A DNA stretch of 64,000 bases. Origin: Acidimicrobiales bacterium. Lineage in GTDB: Bacteria > Actinomycetota > Acidimicrobiia > Acidimicrobiales > JAHWLA01. Numbering within the stretch: the first letter of the stretch is position 1; each line of letters starts with the position of its first letter. The position numbers and the translations under genes were made by a program. The notes beneath the pieces were generated by a model. That model did not search any database. It saw nothing but the letters and a program-made list of their open reading frames with translations, and had not been told where the DNA came from. Where the stretch lies: positions 96,108-160,107 of the forward strand of contig DATLNE010000010.1 of assembly GCA_035536915.1 (NCBI GenBank), written 5' to 3'. Positions 49,846-57,884 of this stretch are shown here, in pieces.

Positions 49846-51254
49846 CGGACTTCCGCCGCCAGAGCGTGGCCGCGTGGGCCGACGACGTGCGCAGCGGACG
49901 GGTGTCGTCGCGGGAGCTGGTGCAGCACGCGCTCGACCGCATCGAGGCGCTCGACGAACAGGTCAACGCCTTCACCGCCGTCGATGCCGATGCCGCCATG
50001 GCCGCGGCCGGTGCGATCGACGAGCGGGTGGCGCGGGGCGAAGACGTGGGCGAGCTGGCGGGCATCCCGTTGGCGGTGAAGGACTTGGAGGACGCCGCGG
50101 GGTTCGTGACGTCGAAGGGTTCGGCTGCTTTTGCCGACGGTCCGGCGGCGGTTGCCGACTCCGTGTTGGTGGCGCGCTTGAAGGCGGCGGGCTGTGTCGT
50201 GGTGGGCAAGACGAACACGCCCGAGTTGGGCTGGAAGGCCGACACCACCAACAGCGTGTTCGGCGCCACCCGCAACCCGTTCTCGTTGTCGCGTTCGCCC
50301 GGTGGATCGTCGGGCGGCAGTGCGGCGGCGTTGGCCGCGGGCATGGTGCCGTTGGCGACGGGGTCCGACGGCGGCGGCAGCATCCGCATCCCCGCCGCGC
50401 TGTGCGGCATGCCCGGCTACAAGCCGTCGTTGGGCCGGGTGCCGACGGGCGGCGAGCGGGCGCCCGACTGGCACCACCTGTCGACGCGGGGCGTGATGGC
50501 GCGGCGGCTGTCCGACACCGTCCTGGCCCTCGACGCGGTGATCGGGCCCGACCCGTGCGACCTGCGTTCGCTGCCCATGCCGGAGCCCGCGTGGTCGGCC
50601 GCGCTGGAGGCGGCCCACGTCCCCATGAAGGTGGCGTGGTCGCCGACGCTGGGTTACGCCACCGTCGACGACGAGGTGCGGCGGGTCTGCGAGTCGGCGG
50701 TGGGGGTGCTGTCGTCGCTGGGCGCCGATGTCGTCGAGGTGGGCTCGGTGTTCCCCGACGACCCGGTGTGGCCGTGGCTGCAACTCACGTCGACCTACAA
50801 CCTGCGCACGTTGGCGGCGTACGAGGGCACCGACGCGTGGGAGCGCATCGACCCCGGGCTGGTGCGGACGTTGGAGTTGGCGACGGGGTTGTCGGCCGTC
50901 GACCTCGTGCGGGCCGAGGACGTGTGCCACGAGTTGAACGTGCGGTTGGTGCGGCTGTTCCACGAGGTGCGGGTGCTGGTGACGCCGGTGGTGGCGGGGC
51001 AGACGCCGGTGAGCGGCGGGTTCGGCAGGGTCAACGGGGCGGACGAGGCGAACTGGGTGCGGTTCACCTATCCGTTCAACCTGACGCGGTCGCCGGCGGG
51101 GACGGTGTGCGCCGGGTACACGGCCGACGGCATGCCGGTGGGGCTGCAGTTGGTCGGTCCCCAGCACGGCGACTTGGTGGTACTGCGGACCATGGCGGCA
51201 CTGGAGACGGCGCTGGGGCTCGATCCTGTGCCTGCGGCGTTCCCGTTGTCGTAG
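49842..51254 (+). CDS. Amidase signature family hydrolase
   Basis: A 470-residue protein of the GatA/amidase signature family. The catalytic Lys is in LAVKDLEDAA (about residue 80). The Gly/Ser-rich SRSPGGSSGGSAAALAAG contains the cis-Ser, and GSDGGGSIRIPA supplies the nucleophile Ser region. It hydrolyses amide bonds of unknown substrate. No GatB or GatC gene is close, so a stand-alone amidase is more likely than tRNA amidotransferase. Coupled to the VOC gene. Confidence 0.88.
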   Translation: MTDFRRQSVAAWADDVRSGRVSSRELVQHALDRIEALDEQVNAFTAVDADAAMAAAGAIDERVARGEDVGELAGIPLAVKDLEDAAGFVTSKGSAAFADGPAAVADSVLVARLKAAGCVVVGKTNTPELGWKADTTNSVFGATRNPFSLSRSPGGSSGGSAAALAAGMVPLATGSDGGGSIRIPAALCGMPGYKPSLGRVPTGGERAPDWHHLSTRGVMARRLSDTVLALDAVIGPDPCDLRSLPMPEPAWSAALEAAHVPMKVAWSPTLGYATVDDEVRRVCESAVGVLSSLGADVVEVGSVFPDDPVWPWLQLTSTYNLRTLAAYEGTDAWERIDPGLVRTLELATGLSAVDLVRAEDVCHELNVRLVRLFHEVRVLVTPVVAGQTPVSGGFGRVNGADEANWVRFTYPFNLTRSPAGTVCAGYTADGMPVGLQLVGPQHGDLVVLRTMAALETALGLDPVPAAFPLS

Positions 51255-51269
51255 CGGCTCGCGGTCGCG

Positions 51270-52283
51270 TCAGCCGAGGAGCTGTTCGAAGAGGGCGAGG
51301 TGCTCGGCCACCATGCGCTCGGTGGAGAAGTAGCCCTCCACGGCGGCTCGACAGGCCTGGCGGTCGAGGGTGTGGGCGCGGGTGATGGCTTCGGCCATGT
51401 CGGTTTCGCCGTGGCAGAGGAAGCCGGTCTTGCCGTGTTCGACGACTTCGGGGGCGGCGCCCTCGGGGAAGGCGAGCACGGGCGTGCCGCAGGCCATGGC
51501 TTCGATCATCACCATGCCGAAGGGCTCGTTCCAGCGGATGGGGAAGAGGAGGGCGGTGGCGCCCGCCAGGAGGGCGAGTTTGTCCTCGTGGGGGATCTCG
51601 CCGAGGTAGACGAGGTCGTCGTTGAGGTAGGGCTGGACGAAGCGCTCGAAGTACTCCCGCTCGGCGGGCTCGCGCATCTTGGCGGCCATGACGAGCTTGG
51701 CGCCTGCTTTGTAGGCAGCCTCCATGGCGCGGTGGGCGCCCTTGTCGGGCGACATGCGGCCGAGGAAGACGAAGTAGCCGCCGTCGCCGTTGCCCATCGG
51801 GAAGTCGGCGGGGTCGACGCCGTGGTGGATGACCTTGGCGACGGGCAGGTGGGGCGCGGGGCGGCGCTGGGCGTGGGAGATGGCGATGAGGGGGACCGTG
51901 GGGGCGATGCGTTCGTAGACCGGGCCGAGCTCGCCGTCGAGGGCGCCGTGCACGGTGGTGACGACGTTGAGGTCGCCGTGGCGGTGGAGGAGTTGCGGGC
52001 CGAGCACGGTGTGGTCGTGGACGATGTCGTAGCCCTGGACGGCGTCGTAGGCGGCATGGACGTGGATGAGCTCGGGCGTGGCGTTGCCGATGCGGTGGCC
52101 CTCGCTCTTGGCCAGGACGTGGGCTTTGGGGACGGGGCAGGTGGAGTCGCCGGTGGTGAAGAGGAGGACCTCGTGGCCCGCGGCTTGGAAGCCGGTGGCG
52201 AGGTGGTCGACGACGAGCTCGGTGCCGCCGTAGAGGGTGGGTGGGACGGGCGTCCACGGCGGTGCGATGAGTGCGATCCGCAT
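51270..52283 (-). CDS. Family 4 glycosyltransferase
   Basis: A 337-residue GT-B enzyme. The N-terminal YGGTELVVDHLATGFQAAGHEV is the acceptor domain loop; the C-terminal half has GRMSPDKGAH, FPIRWNEPFGMVMIEAMACGTPVLAF (nucleotide-sugar E-x7-E motif) and APEVVEHGKTGF. It transfers a sugar from a nucleotide donor; acceptor unknown. Cytosolic. Its stop is 16 nt from the amidase stop (convergent). Confidence 0.9.
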   Translation of the reverse strand: MRIALIAPPWTPVPPTLYGGTELVVDHLATGFQAAGHEVLLFTTGDSTCPVPKAHVLAKSEGHRIGNATPELIHVHAAYDAVQGYDIVHDHTVLGPQLLHRHGDLNVVTTVHGALDGELGPVYERIAPTVPLIAISHAQRRPAPHLPVAKVIHHGVDPADFPMGNGDGGYFVFLGRMSPDKGAHRAMEAAYKAGAKLVMAAKMREPAEREYFERFVQPYLNDDLVYLGEIPHEDKLALLAGATALLFPIRWNEPFGMVMIEAMACGTPVLAFPEGAAPEVVEHGKTGFLCHGETDMAEAITRAHTLDRQACRAAVEGYFSTERMVAEHLALFEQLLG

Positions 52284-52339
52284 GGGTGTAAGTCAACCAC
52301 CGCGGGTCGGGTGCGGGTCGGCGGGTTACGGTGATCGGC

Positions 52340-53059
52340 ATGGCCGAGGCGCCGCATGCTCCATGGGCATTGCGTGGCGAGGTGATCGTGGCGTTGGTGC
52401 GGTCGGGGGCCGGCGGTGGTGGTCGTGGTGGTGGCCGGGGTCGTCGGTTGCCTGCCGGCGTGCGGGCGTTGCCGGGCCCTGCGGTGTTGGTCGGGTGCCG
52501 GTACACGGAGTCGCCGGTGGGGCCGTACGTGGAGCTGTCGGTGGCCGAGCCTGCCCGGTTGGGGCTGCGGCCCGGGCTGTGCGTGACGTCGATGGTGGTG
52601 TCGGAAGCGGCCGCCAAAGTGGGGAGCCTGTTGAACTGGGGGCTGCCCGCGACGCTCGGGTCGTTGGAGTGGTCGGCGGACGGGGACGTGCGGGTGCTGC
52701 GGTGGGTCGACGGCGGTGTCGAGGTGCGGGCGGCGTGCGGACGGGTTGCCGTGCCCGCCGTGCTGCCCATGCGAGCGGTGCAGGCGCGAGGCGACGGGCC
52801 GGTACTGGTGCCGCGCCGGCTGGCGGCACTGATGCGCTTCGGCCCGGTGTCGGTGTCGGTGACCGAGGCGAGTGCAAGCGCCGCCGGGTGGGCGTGGCTG
52901 GCGGGGGAGCACCGAGGGGCGGTGCTGTCGTCGGCCAGGATGCTGCTCCGCCCGGCTCGGCACCCCTCCGGCATGCTCTCGTCGTTTCGAGCGCCCCTCC
53001 AGGCACCCGAGCCGCGGCTCTCGTACCGGCCAGAGGCCGCGGCGGAGGCGCTACAGTGA
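52340..53059 (+). CDS. Acetoacetate decarboxylase-like fold protein
   Basis: A 239-residue protein. The GCRYTESPVGPYVELSVAEPA segment and LGLRPGLCVTSMVVSEAAA resemble the acetoacetate decarboxylase fold. The lysine that forms the Schiff base in true decarboxylases is not evident, so catalysis is doubtful. A Gly/Arg-rich low-complexity segment (SGAGGGGRGGGRGRR) near residue 25 is unusual. It lies directly upstream of the tRNA-Val gene. Confidence 0.55.
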   Translation: MAEAPHAPWALRGEVIVALVRSGAGGGGRGGGRGRRLPAGVRALPGPAVLVGCRYTESPVGPYVELSVAEPARLGLRPGLCVTSMVVSEAAAKVGSLLNWGLPATLGSLEWSADGDVRVLRWVDGGVEVRAACGRVAVPAVLPMRAVQARGDGPVLVPRRLAALMRFGPVSVSVTEASASAAGWAWLAGEHRGAVLSSARMLLRPARHPSGMLSSFRAPLQAPEPRLSYRPEAAAEALQ

Positions 53060-53067
53060 ACGACCCC

Positions 53068-53141
53068 GGGCGTATGGCTCAGTTGGTTAGAGCGCAGCCT
53101 TCACACGGCTGAGGTCACAGGTTCGAGTCCTGTTACGCCCA
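53068..53141 (+). tRNA. tRNA-Val (anticodon CAC)
   Basis: 74-nt cloverleaf: acceptor GGGCGTA/TACGCCC, D-arm GCTC/GAGC, anticodon stem CAGCC/GGCTG around loop TTCACAC (anticodon CAC), T-arm ACAGG/CCTGT with TTCGAGT, discriminator A. CCA is not encoded. Its 3' part is the left attachment site of the integrated element. Confidence 0.95.
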
Positions 53142-53142
53142 C
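53099..53142 (+). repeat. attL (44-bp direct repeat)
   Basis: Identical to 63817-63860. Begins in the anticodon loop and runs to one base past the tRNA-Val discriminator, so integration restores a whole tRNA. Strand exchange probably occurs near the anticodon-loop end. Confidence 0.92.
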
Positions 53143-53148
53143 TGCGGA

Positions 53149-53223
53149 AAAGTGCTGGTCAACCGGTTGCGCTACCAGACTCCGGTCAGGTGGACCGGGG
53201 AGTCATCCCACATCCATCCCACA
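53149..53223. promoter_or_regulatory. Left-end recombination sites
   Basis: AAAGTGCTGGTCA (53149-53161) is inverted relative to 63768-63780 at the other end. CATCCCACA occurs twice, 53204-53212 and 53215-53223, an 11-bp step. The right end has the same pair (63705-63724) in the same orientation. These look like arm-type integrase or excisionase sites. Confidence 0.6.
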
Positions 53224-53263
53224 TGGGCCGACGTGGACCCCGCTGACGAAACCGAGGCGCGGT

Positions 53264-54301
53264 TCATCGTCCCCGCAGTTTCTTGATCGCATCGTTGACG
53301 TCCACCCCAGGTGTAGGCGCATCATCGGGACGAATCTCGACACGCTGTTGCAAGTCGTCCTGGCTGCCAACCAACACCATTCCCGAGCGAAAGGTCATCC
53401 TGAAGCCGCTGACCTTGACGAGGCTGGTGTCCTTGGCAAACGGCGTGTCTGGATCGAGACCCGCCTCGCGTACCCGATCCAAGAACGTCGGACGGTCGAC
53501 CGGGTCGAAGTGTGTGTTGGCAAAGGAACGGGGCTTTACCTCGCCGGTCTGATCCTGCATCGTCGCGAGCAACGCGACCTGGTACCGACCTCTGCGCTCA
53601 GCGCTTTCGACTTGCTCATTGATGAAGCCGTCGACCGCCTGGACGAACTCCAAGGTCGACTTCTCGGGGCTGTCTCGGAGACGACAGCCGAGAAAGGTGC
53701 TCAGGAAGAAGCTGGCGACACCCGCGCTGGTCTCGCTCCCACGCTGGTCGTCCGAAACCCGGCCCACGATTCCAGCAGCGCTCGCCTTGCCCTTTCCGTC
53801 GGCGACGAGAAGCGAGGTCTTGAATACCTTCGTCTTATCGGTGAGGGTGAGGTCGCGAAGGTACTGGAGGTCAACGATCCGGCGGCCGTCGACGGTTGTG
53901 ATGCGGAAACGCAGGCCCTGCTCACGCTCCAATTTCAGCACCGATGCGCATGGGCCGCCGTCGACGGTGCCCGTGATCACTGCTAGCAACCCCGCGGGGT
54001 TGCGGCCGGTCTGCACGGCATCGAGACGTTCCGCGATGGTGCGCGATGCCATCACCAGATCGGAAGGTTGCTTGATGAGCTGAGCGACCGCCGTGCGAAC
54101 ACTGTCGTCCTCGTTCTCGTCTGCAACAACCTCGACGCCACGCTCCTTGAGACTGGTCAGAATCTTTCTTCGGAAATACCGGCGCAGGTCGCTGTCAAGT
54201 TCTATCGGTGCATCAGTGAGAATGAGTTCTTCGTCATCATCGTTGCCCCGTGGCACGTCATGTACCATCACGGCATCGACGGAGTAGGAGTCCAAGTTCA
54301 T
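53264..54301 (-). CDS. NdpA/YejK-like nucleoid-associated protein
   Basis: A 345-residue protein of the 37-kDa nucleoid-associated (NA37) family. The match to E. coli YejK is clear across the C-terminal half: VASFFLSTFLGCRLRDSPEKS corresponds to its VADFFMDFLG region, LEFVQAVDGFINEQVE to its LLQAVDDF, and the last part (FLDRVREAGLDPDTPF, FRSGMVLVGSQDDLQQRVEIR) to the end of that family. Members bind DNA and are frequent on mobile elements and in defence regions, but their role is not settled. Its ATG overlaps the stop of the membrane-protein gene by 4 nt, so the two are coupled. Cytosolic. Confidence 0.8.
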   Translation of the reverse strand: MNLDSYSVDAVMVHDVPRGNDDDEELILTDAPIELDSDLRRYFRRKILTSLKERGVEVVADENEDDSVRTAVAQLIKQPSDLVMASRTIAERLDAVQTGRNPAGLLAVITGTVDGGPCASVLKLEREQGLRFRITTVDGRRIVDLQYLRDLTLTDKTKVFKTSLLVADGKGKASAAGIVGRVSDDQRGSETSAGVASFFLSTFLGCRLRDSPEKSTLEFVQAVDGFINEQVESAERRGRYQVALLATMQDQTGEVKPRSFANTHFDPVDRPTFLDRVREAGLDPDTPFAKDTSLVKVSGFRMTFRSGMVLVGSQDDLQQRVEIRPDDAPTPGVDVNDAIKKLRGR

Positions 54302-54786
54302 AGAGCGTCACCGGTTTCAGGAATCGGGCTCAGTAGCGTCTGGCGGGACACATCGAGGAACCCACGTCGGTCCTGCTCGAAACGCTCCAGCAATGTCTCG
54401 CGCGACGCCGCGGCTCCCGCCTCGGCCGTGTTCACAAGCTGTTCGCGTACGCGCTCATAGGCGCGGACCACCTGATGGTCACCTGGTAGCCAAAGCTGTA
54501 GTCGTTGCCCGATCGGGAACACCTGCGACAGCCAACTCCGCGCCCGTTCCACGTCCTCCGCATCGGGCTGGGACGCCTGCAATATCCGCAGGTTCGTCGG
54601 GCCGCTAGCCAGCAGACCCGCCGCCTCGTTGAGAAGTCCCCGCAACTCGTCGCGGCGTTGCGCAGCTTGCTCACGGTGAAATTCTCGCGACCGCGTCCGT
54701 CGAGCCATCCAGGCCGCGACAGTCGGACCCACAACGCCGGATACGACGATGCCGGTGACACCGAGAACGACCGTGCTGTCGGCCAT
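54298..54786 (-). CDS. One-TM protein coupled to the NdpA-like gene
   Basis: About 162 residues. The N-terminal membrane span (TVVLGVTGIVVSGVVGPTVAA) is followed by a basic turn (RRTRSREFHREQ) and a cytosolic, mostly helical domain. No family is recognised. A -10-like GATACT ends 5 nt before ATG 54786, suggesting a leaderless start; TTG 54831 would add 15 residues. Stop overlaps the NdpA-like start (ATGA). The pair sits between attL and the integrase, a frequent cargo position. Confidence 0.6.
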   Translation of the reverse strand: MADSTVVLGVTGIVVSGVVGPTVAAWMARRTRSREFHREQAAQRRDELRGLLNEAAGLLASGPTNLRILQASQPDAEDVERARSWLSQVFPIGQRLQLWLPGDHQVVRAYERVREQLVNTAEAGAAASRETLLERFEQDRRGFLDVSRQTLLSPIPETGDAL

Positions 54787-54895
54787 ATTCCAGTATCGCC
54801 GTCGAGAATTGCGAAATCGCGGATCACTCAATCCCGGCTTGACGACAAGTCACGCCGAGTGCCCGGCCGAGGGCGAGGTTCCAGGTGCGTCGGTG

Positions 54896-56014
54896 CTATC
54901 CCACGTCCTTGTCAGACTCCGTGGAGATGGGCCGCATGAAGCGGTCGGCCAGCCGTTCGGCGGCTTGGCGGTCGGCTTCGGTGGTTGCCTGTGCGTAGAT
55001 GCCGAGCAGCACCCGAACGTCGGCGTGCCCGGCCCTGGTCTGTGCGGTCTTCATGTCGACACCCTCGGCCACCATGCCGGTGATGTTGGCGTCCCGCAGG
55101 TTGTGGAACTTCAAGCCGGGAACACCTGCCGCCTTGCAAGCCGGCACCCAATCCCGGTGGTACCAATCGCTGTAGTCGAGCGGCCCGCCGTCAGGGCCGA
55201 CGAACACATAGGCGTCCGCGTCCGCCGCCGTCAGTCCACGCCGGGCCAGATGCTCGGCCAGCATGTCCATGAGCAGCTTGGGAACCGCGATCGTGCGTTC
55301 GCCTGCCGCCGACTTCGGCGGTCCTTCGACCATCACGCCGCCAGGCCCGCGGGTGCGTTGCCAGTCGATCGTCATGAGTCCTCGCAGGAAGTCGAGACGA
55401 CCCACCTTCAAGCCGGCGCACTCGCCCCAACGAGGACCGAGCACCGCGCCGACGTAGGGCATGGGGCGCGTGCCTTCCCGACTGGCGTGTGCCAACGTCA
55501 CCAGCTCGTCGGCATCAACGATGTGCGCCTTCTTCTTCGGGATGGCGGGAAGCTTGATGCCTCGGCAAGGCGAACGGCCGATCAAGTCGGCTTCGACGGC
55601 CGCGTTGAAGATCGCGGAGAGCGCGCTGTGCTGGCGGTGGACCGTGTGCGGCTTCTGCGTCTTGCACCACTCGTTGATCATGCTCTGCACGTCCTTGGGC
55701 GTGATGGAGCCGAGGGGACGCTTGCCGAACTTCGGCTTCAGGTGGACTCGGACGATGGTTTCGTCGCGCGCCAGCGAACTCGGTCGCTTGCCGGGATCGG
55801 ATGCCAACCAATCCGTAGCGAACGCACCGAACAGCGTGTCGCCCCCGCGGGGATCGACCCACCGTCCGCTTGCACGGTCGGACAGTTCCTTGGCCTGGTA
55901 CGTCTCCGCTTCCTTCTTGGTCCGGAACGTCTGCTGGTACATGCGGCCGTTCGGATCGCGCAGCTTCACGTCGTACCGAACGCCCTTGGCCGTCTGCCGT
56001 TTGTGGATGCTCAC
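54896..56014 (-). CDS. Tyrosine recombinase (integrase)
   Basis: A 372-residue integrase. The N-terminal arm-binding domain (YDVKLRDPNGRMYQQTFRTK) and core-binding domain (about 70-160) precede the catalytic part. Catalytic residues: Arg in VLGPRWGECAGLK, His/Arg in FHNLRDANIT (the usual second His after Arg is Asp), GHADVR, and the Tyr nucleophile in LLGIYAQ (about residue 345). GTG 56014 with AGGAGG 5 nt before it. It overlaps xis by 4 nt. It catalyses site-specific recombination at tRNA-Val. Confidence 0.93.
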   Translation of the reverse strand: MSIHKRQTAKGVRYDVKLRDPNGRMYQQTFRTKKEAETYQAKELSDRASGRWVDPRGGDTLFGAFATDWLASDPGKRPSSLARDETIVRVHLKPKFGKRPLGSITPKDVQSMINEWCKTQKPHTVHRQHSALSAIFNAAVEADLIGRSPCRGIKLPAIPKKKAHIVDADELVTLAHASREGTRPMPYVGAVLGPRWGECAGLKVGRLDFLRGLMTIDWQRTRGPGGVMVEGPPKSAAGERTIAVPKLLMDMLAEHLARRGLTAADADAYVFVGPDGGPLDYSDWYHRDWVPACKAAGVPGLKFHNLRDANITGMVAEGVDMKTAQTRAGHADVRVLLGIYAQATTEADRQAAERLADRFMRPISTESDKDVG

Positions 56015-56247
56015 TTGCCCTCCTTTCTTGTTCCTCGGGTGGCATTCTTCGGTCTGCCGCCTCGGCGGTCGGGATGGCGTGCCATCCACGCAGCAACGTC
56101 GGCGCGGTCCCACACGCGACCTCTGGCGAGGTTGCCGATGGGAGCGGGGAAATCGGCGTAGTCGCGGGCGAGCTGGTCGACGCGCTGCCGACTCACCCCG
56201 CCGAGCATCTCGGCAATCTCCGCGACCCCTACGACCTCGGGTGGCAT
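56011..56247 (-). CDS. Excisionase-like winged helix protein (Xis)
   Basis: A 78-residue protein: VVGVAEIAEMLGGVSRQRVDQLARDYADFPAPIG, then RGRVWDRADVAAWMARHPDR, the MerR/AlpA-like winged helix typical of AICE excisionases, with a basic tail. Stop overlaps the integrase GTG (GTGA). A promoter directly upstream (56254-56282) gives a leaderless transcript for xis-int, separate from the rep-tra operon. Confidence 0.85.
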   Translation of the reverse strand: MPPEVVGVAEIAEMLGGVSRQRVDQLARDYADFPAPIGNLARGRVWDRADVAAWMARHPDRRGGRPKNATRGTRKEGK

Positions 56248-56253
56248 CTGCCC

Positions 56254-56282
56254 ATCGTACTAGTTCTATTGTCTGATGACAA
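56254..56282 (-). promoter_or_regulatory. xis-int promoter with overlapping inverted repeat
   Basis: On the minus strand, TTGTCA (-35) and TACGAT (-10) are separated by exactly 17 bp, and the -10 ends 6 nt before the xis ATG. TTGTC-TGAT-GACAA (56269-56282), a 5-bp inverted repeat, overlaps the -35, so a repressor probably controls excision here. It could be the upstream small helix-turn-helix protein. Confidence 0.65.
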
Positions 56283-56289
56283 GAGAATG

Positions 56290-56484
56290 CTAGGAGACTG
56301 CATCCTCGTCCGCCTCCGCTTGCAGTCGGTTGACGTACTCCTCCAATGCCTGCCTCGACACGCGACGGCACGCGCCGATCTGGACGGATCGGATCACACC
56401 GATGGCGAGCAGCTCGTAGAGCTTCGTGCGCCCGATGCCCAACAGCAGCGCCGCCTCTTCCGGCTTGAGGAGCAGCCTGTCCAT
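56290..56484 (-). CDS. Small excisionase-type helix-turn-helix protein
   Basis: A 64-residue protein: LLKPEEAALLLGIGRTKLYELLAIG, then RSVQIGACRRVSRQALEEYVNRL, a complete single winged-helix unit. Such genes normally sit between rep and int in AICEs. Its ATG directly follows the rep stop codon. It may act as excisionase or as regulator of the xis-int promoter that lies just downstream. Confidence 0.8.
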   Translation of the reverse strand: MDRLLLKPEEAALLLGIGRTKLYELLAIGVIRSVQIGACRRVSRQALEEYVNRLQAEADEDAVS

Positions 56485-57798
56485 CTACACCGCCTCCTCG
56501 AGCCGGGCGACGGCGCGTGCCTCGGCGCGTGCGATGCGCCGCAGCTCGTCGCGCTCCCTGGCCGCCGACTCCACCAGCCACGCGTCGCCCGGCGTCGTGT
56601 ACCCGCGGCCCACGTAGCGCCACGACTTGTGCTCGACCGTTTCGGGGTTCTCGTCGTCGTGCCATTCGGCGCGTGCACGGCGCAGCGCGGTGAAGGTGGT
56701 CGAGTAGTGCCTGCTCTTGGTCAGCCAGTGGCCGCGGAATCCAAGCGTGTGCGCCCAGGCCCGCAGGCGCAGGTGTTCCAGGTCCGGTCGCCCGCCGAGT
56801 GTCCAGGCCGTGTCGACCAGCTTCCGCAGGTGGGGCCGCAGCCGCAGGTACGGCAACTCCTCGGCGTCGAGGCGATGGTCGAGGTTGCCGTCCCCCTCGG
56901 TGGACTTGGTGGCGTACTTGGCGACATACGCCGCCACCGCCCCGGCCGGGATCGCACCGGGACGCACGAGGATGGGCCGCACGTCGACCTGCTCGCCCCA
57001 CCGGGCGACCATGGCCTCGCCGTCGCGCTCGAAGGGCAGGCGCACGGTCACAAGCGGCACCGCAGCCGACATCGCGGATACCAGCGCGTCCAGGCCCAGG
57101 CCGTCGCCCGGTGGCTCGACCACGGCCCCCGGCGCGTCGAGGCGGATGACGGCATGGACGTGGACGACGCCCCGGCGCTGGTACTCGACGACCTTGGTGT
57201 AGCTGGGCCGGGCCCGCTCCGCGAGTTCGGCGGCGCTCAGTCCCGCCCCCCGGGCCAGGGACCGGCGCAGGTAGATCGTTGTGCGCCGCCACAGCTCCGG
57301 GGCCGACGCGTTCCACAGCACCGCGGCCTCGTAGTCGTAGCAGGCCACGCAGATCGGCTCACCCAGGCGTTCGTCGTCCTCGGCGTGACGTACCGAACAC
57401 GACAGCCGCCGACCGTGCGGGCAGGACTCGCCCCGTCGAGGGCGACGGCACACCAGCGCCCGGCCGTCTCGCTCGCGCCGGGAGTGGACCGGACCGAAGC
57501 CCGGCGCGGTGAGCGTCACGAACACGGCCGGATGCCCGCTCACCGACTCGGGGGCGCCCTTGCCGCCCCGCAGGCCGGCGACGACGAGCTGGTAGGCGTC
57601 GGCCCGGTAGACCGCGGCGCAGCTCGGACACACCGACTCGCGCCGACACCCGCAGGCTTTGAGCAGGATGCCGTCCGGTTCGCCCTCGGTGGAGAACCGG
57701 ACGGACAGCTCGCCCGTTTCGGTGTCGACGCGCTCCGTGCGCCCGGTGAGCCGTACGGGCGACGAGCAGAAGCGGGCGGCCCTCACTGCGCCTGCCAC
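56485..57798 (-). CDS. RepSA-like replication initiator (HUH family)
   Basis: A 437-residue protein of the pSAM2 RepSA type. The N-terminal zinc ribbon (CGCRRESVCPSC, residues 49-60) and a second Cys cluster (CPHGRRLSC) precede the HUH motif VVHVHAVIRL (His213, His215) and the catalytic Tyr motif AAYVAKYATK (Tyr291 or Tyr295, Lys298). It nicks the element's origin to start rolling-circle replication. Starts 16 nt inside the end of the preceding small gene. Confidence 0.85.
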   Translation of the reverse strand: MAGAVRAARFCSSPVRLTGRTERVDTETGELSVRFSTEGEPDGILLKACGCRRESVCPSCAAVYRADAYQLVVAGLRGGKGAPESVSGHPAVFVTLTAPGFGPVHSRRERDGRALVCRRPRRGESCPHGRRLSCSVRHAEDDERLGEPICVACYDYEAAVLWNASAPELWRRTTIYLRRSLARGAGLSAAELAERARPSYTKVVEYQRRGVVHVHAVIRLDAPGAVVEPPGDGLGLDALVSAMSAAVPLVTVRLPFERDGEAMVARWGEQVDVRPILVRPGAIPAGAVAAYVAKYATKSTEGDGNLDHRLDAEELPYLRLRPHLRKLVDTAWTLGGRPDLEHLRLRAWAHTLGFRGHWLTKSRHYSTTFTALRRARAEWHDDENPETVEHKSWRYVGRGYTTPGDAWLVESAARERDELRRIARAEARAVARLEEAV

Positions 57799-57884
57799 CG
57801 TTCGTAGCCCTCGGCATCGGACGCCCGCCGCAGCACGTCGCGCACCGAAGGGGACAGGGCCGGGGCTGTCGGCTCAGCCGTCAC
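57783..57884 (-). CDS. 33-residue peptide between tra and rep
   Basis: VTAEPTAPALSPSVRDVLRR followed by ASDAEGYERWQAQ. The GTG overlaps the FtsK-like stop by 4 nt and its own end overlaps rep by 16 nt. The tight coupling on both sides supports a real gene. The position corresponds to the small unnamed ORFs between tra and rep in other AICEs. Confidence 0.6.
   Translation of the reverse strand: MTAEPTAPALSPSVRDVLRRASDAEGYERWQAQ

Noticed and set aside
49842..51254. The amidase as GatA of the glutamyl-tRNA amidotransferase
   Set aside because: gatC and gatB are not adjacent, and the gene is coupled to a VOC protein.
54896..57316. An 806-codon open frame as a giant integrase fusion
   Set aside because: Only the last 372 codons are integrase-like. 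They have their own GTG with AGGAGG and overlap xis. The upstream part is the shadow of the initiator gene.
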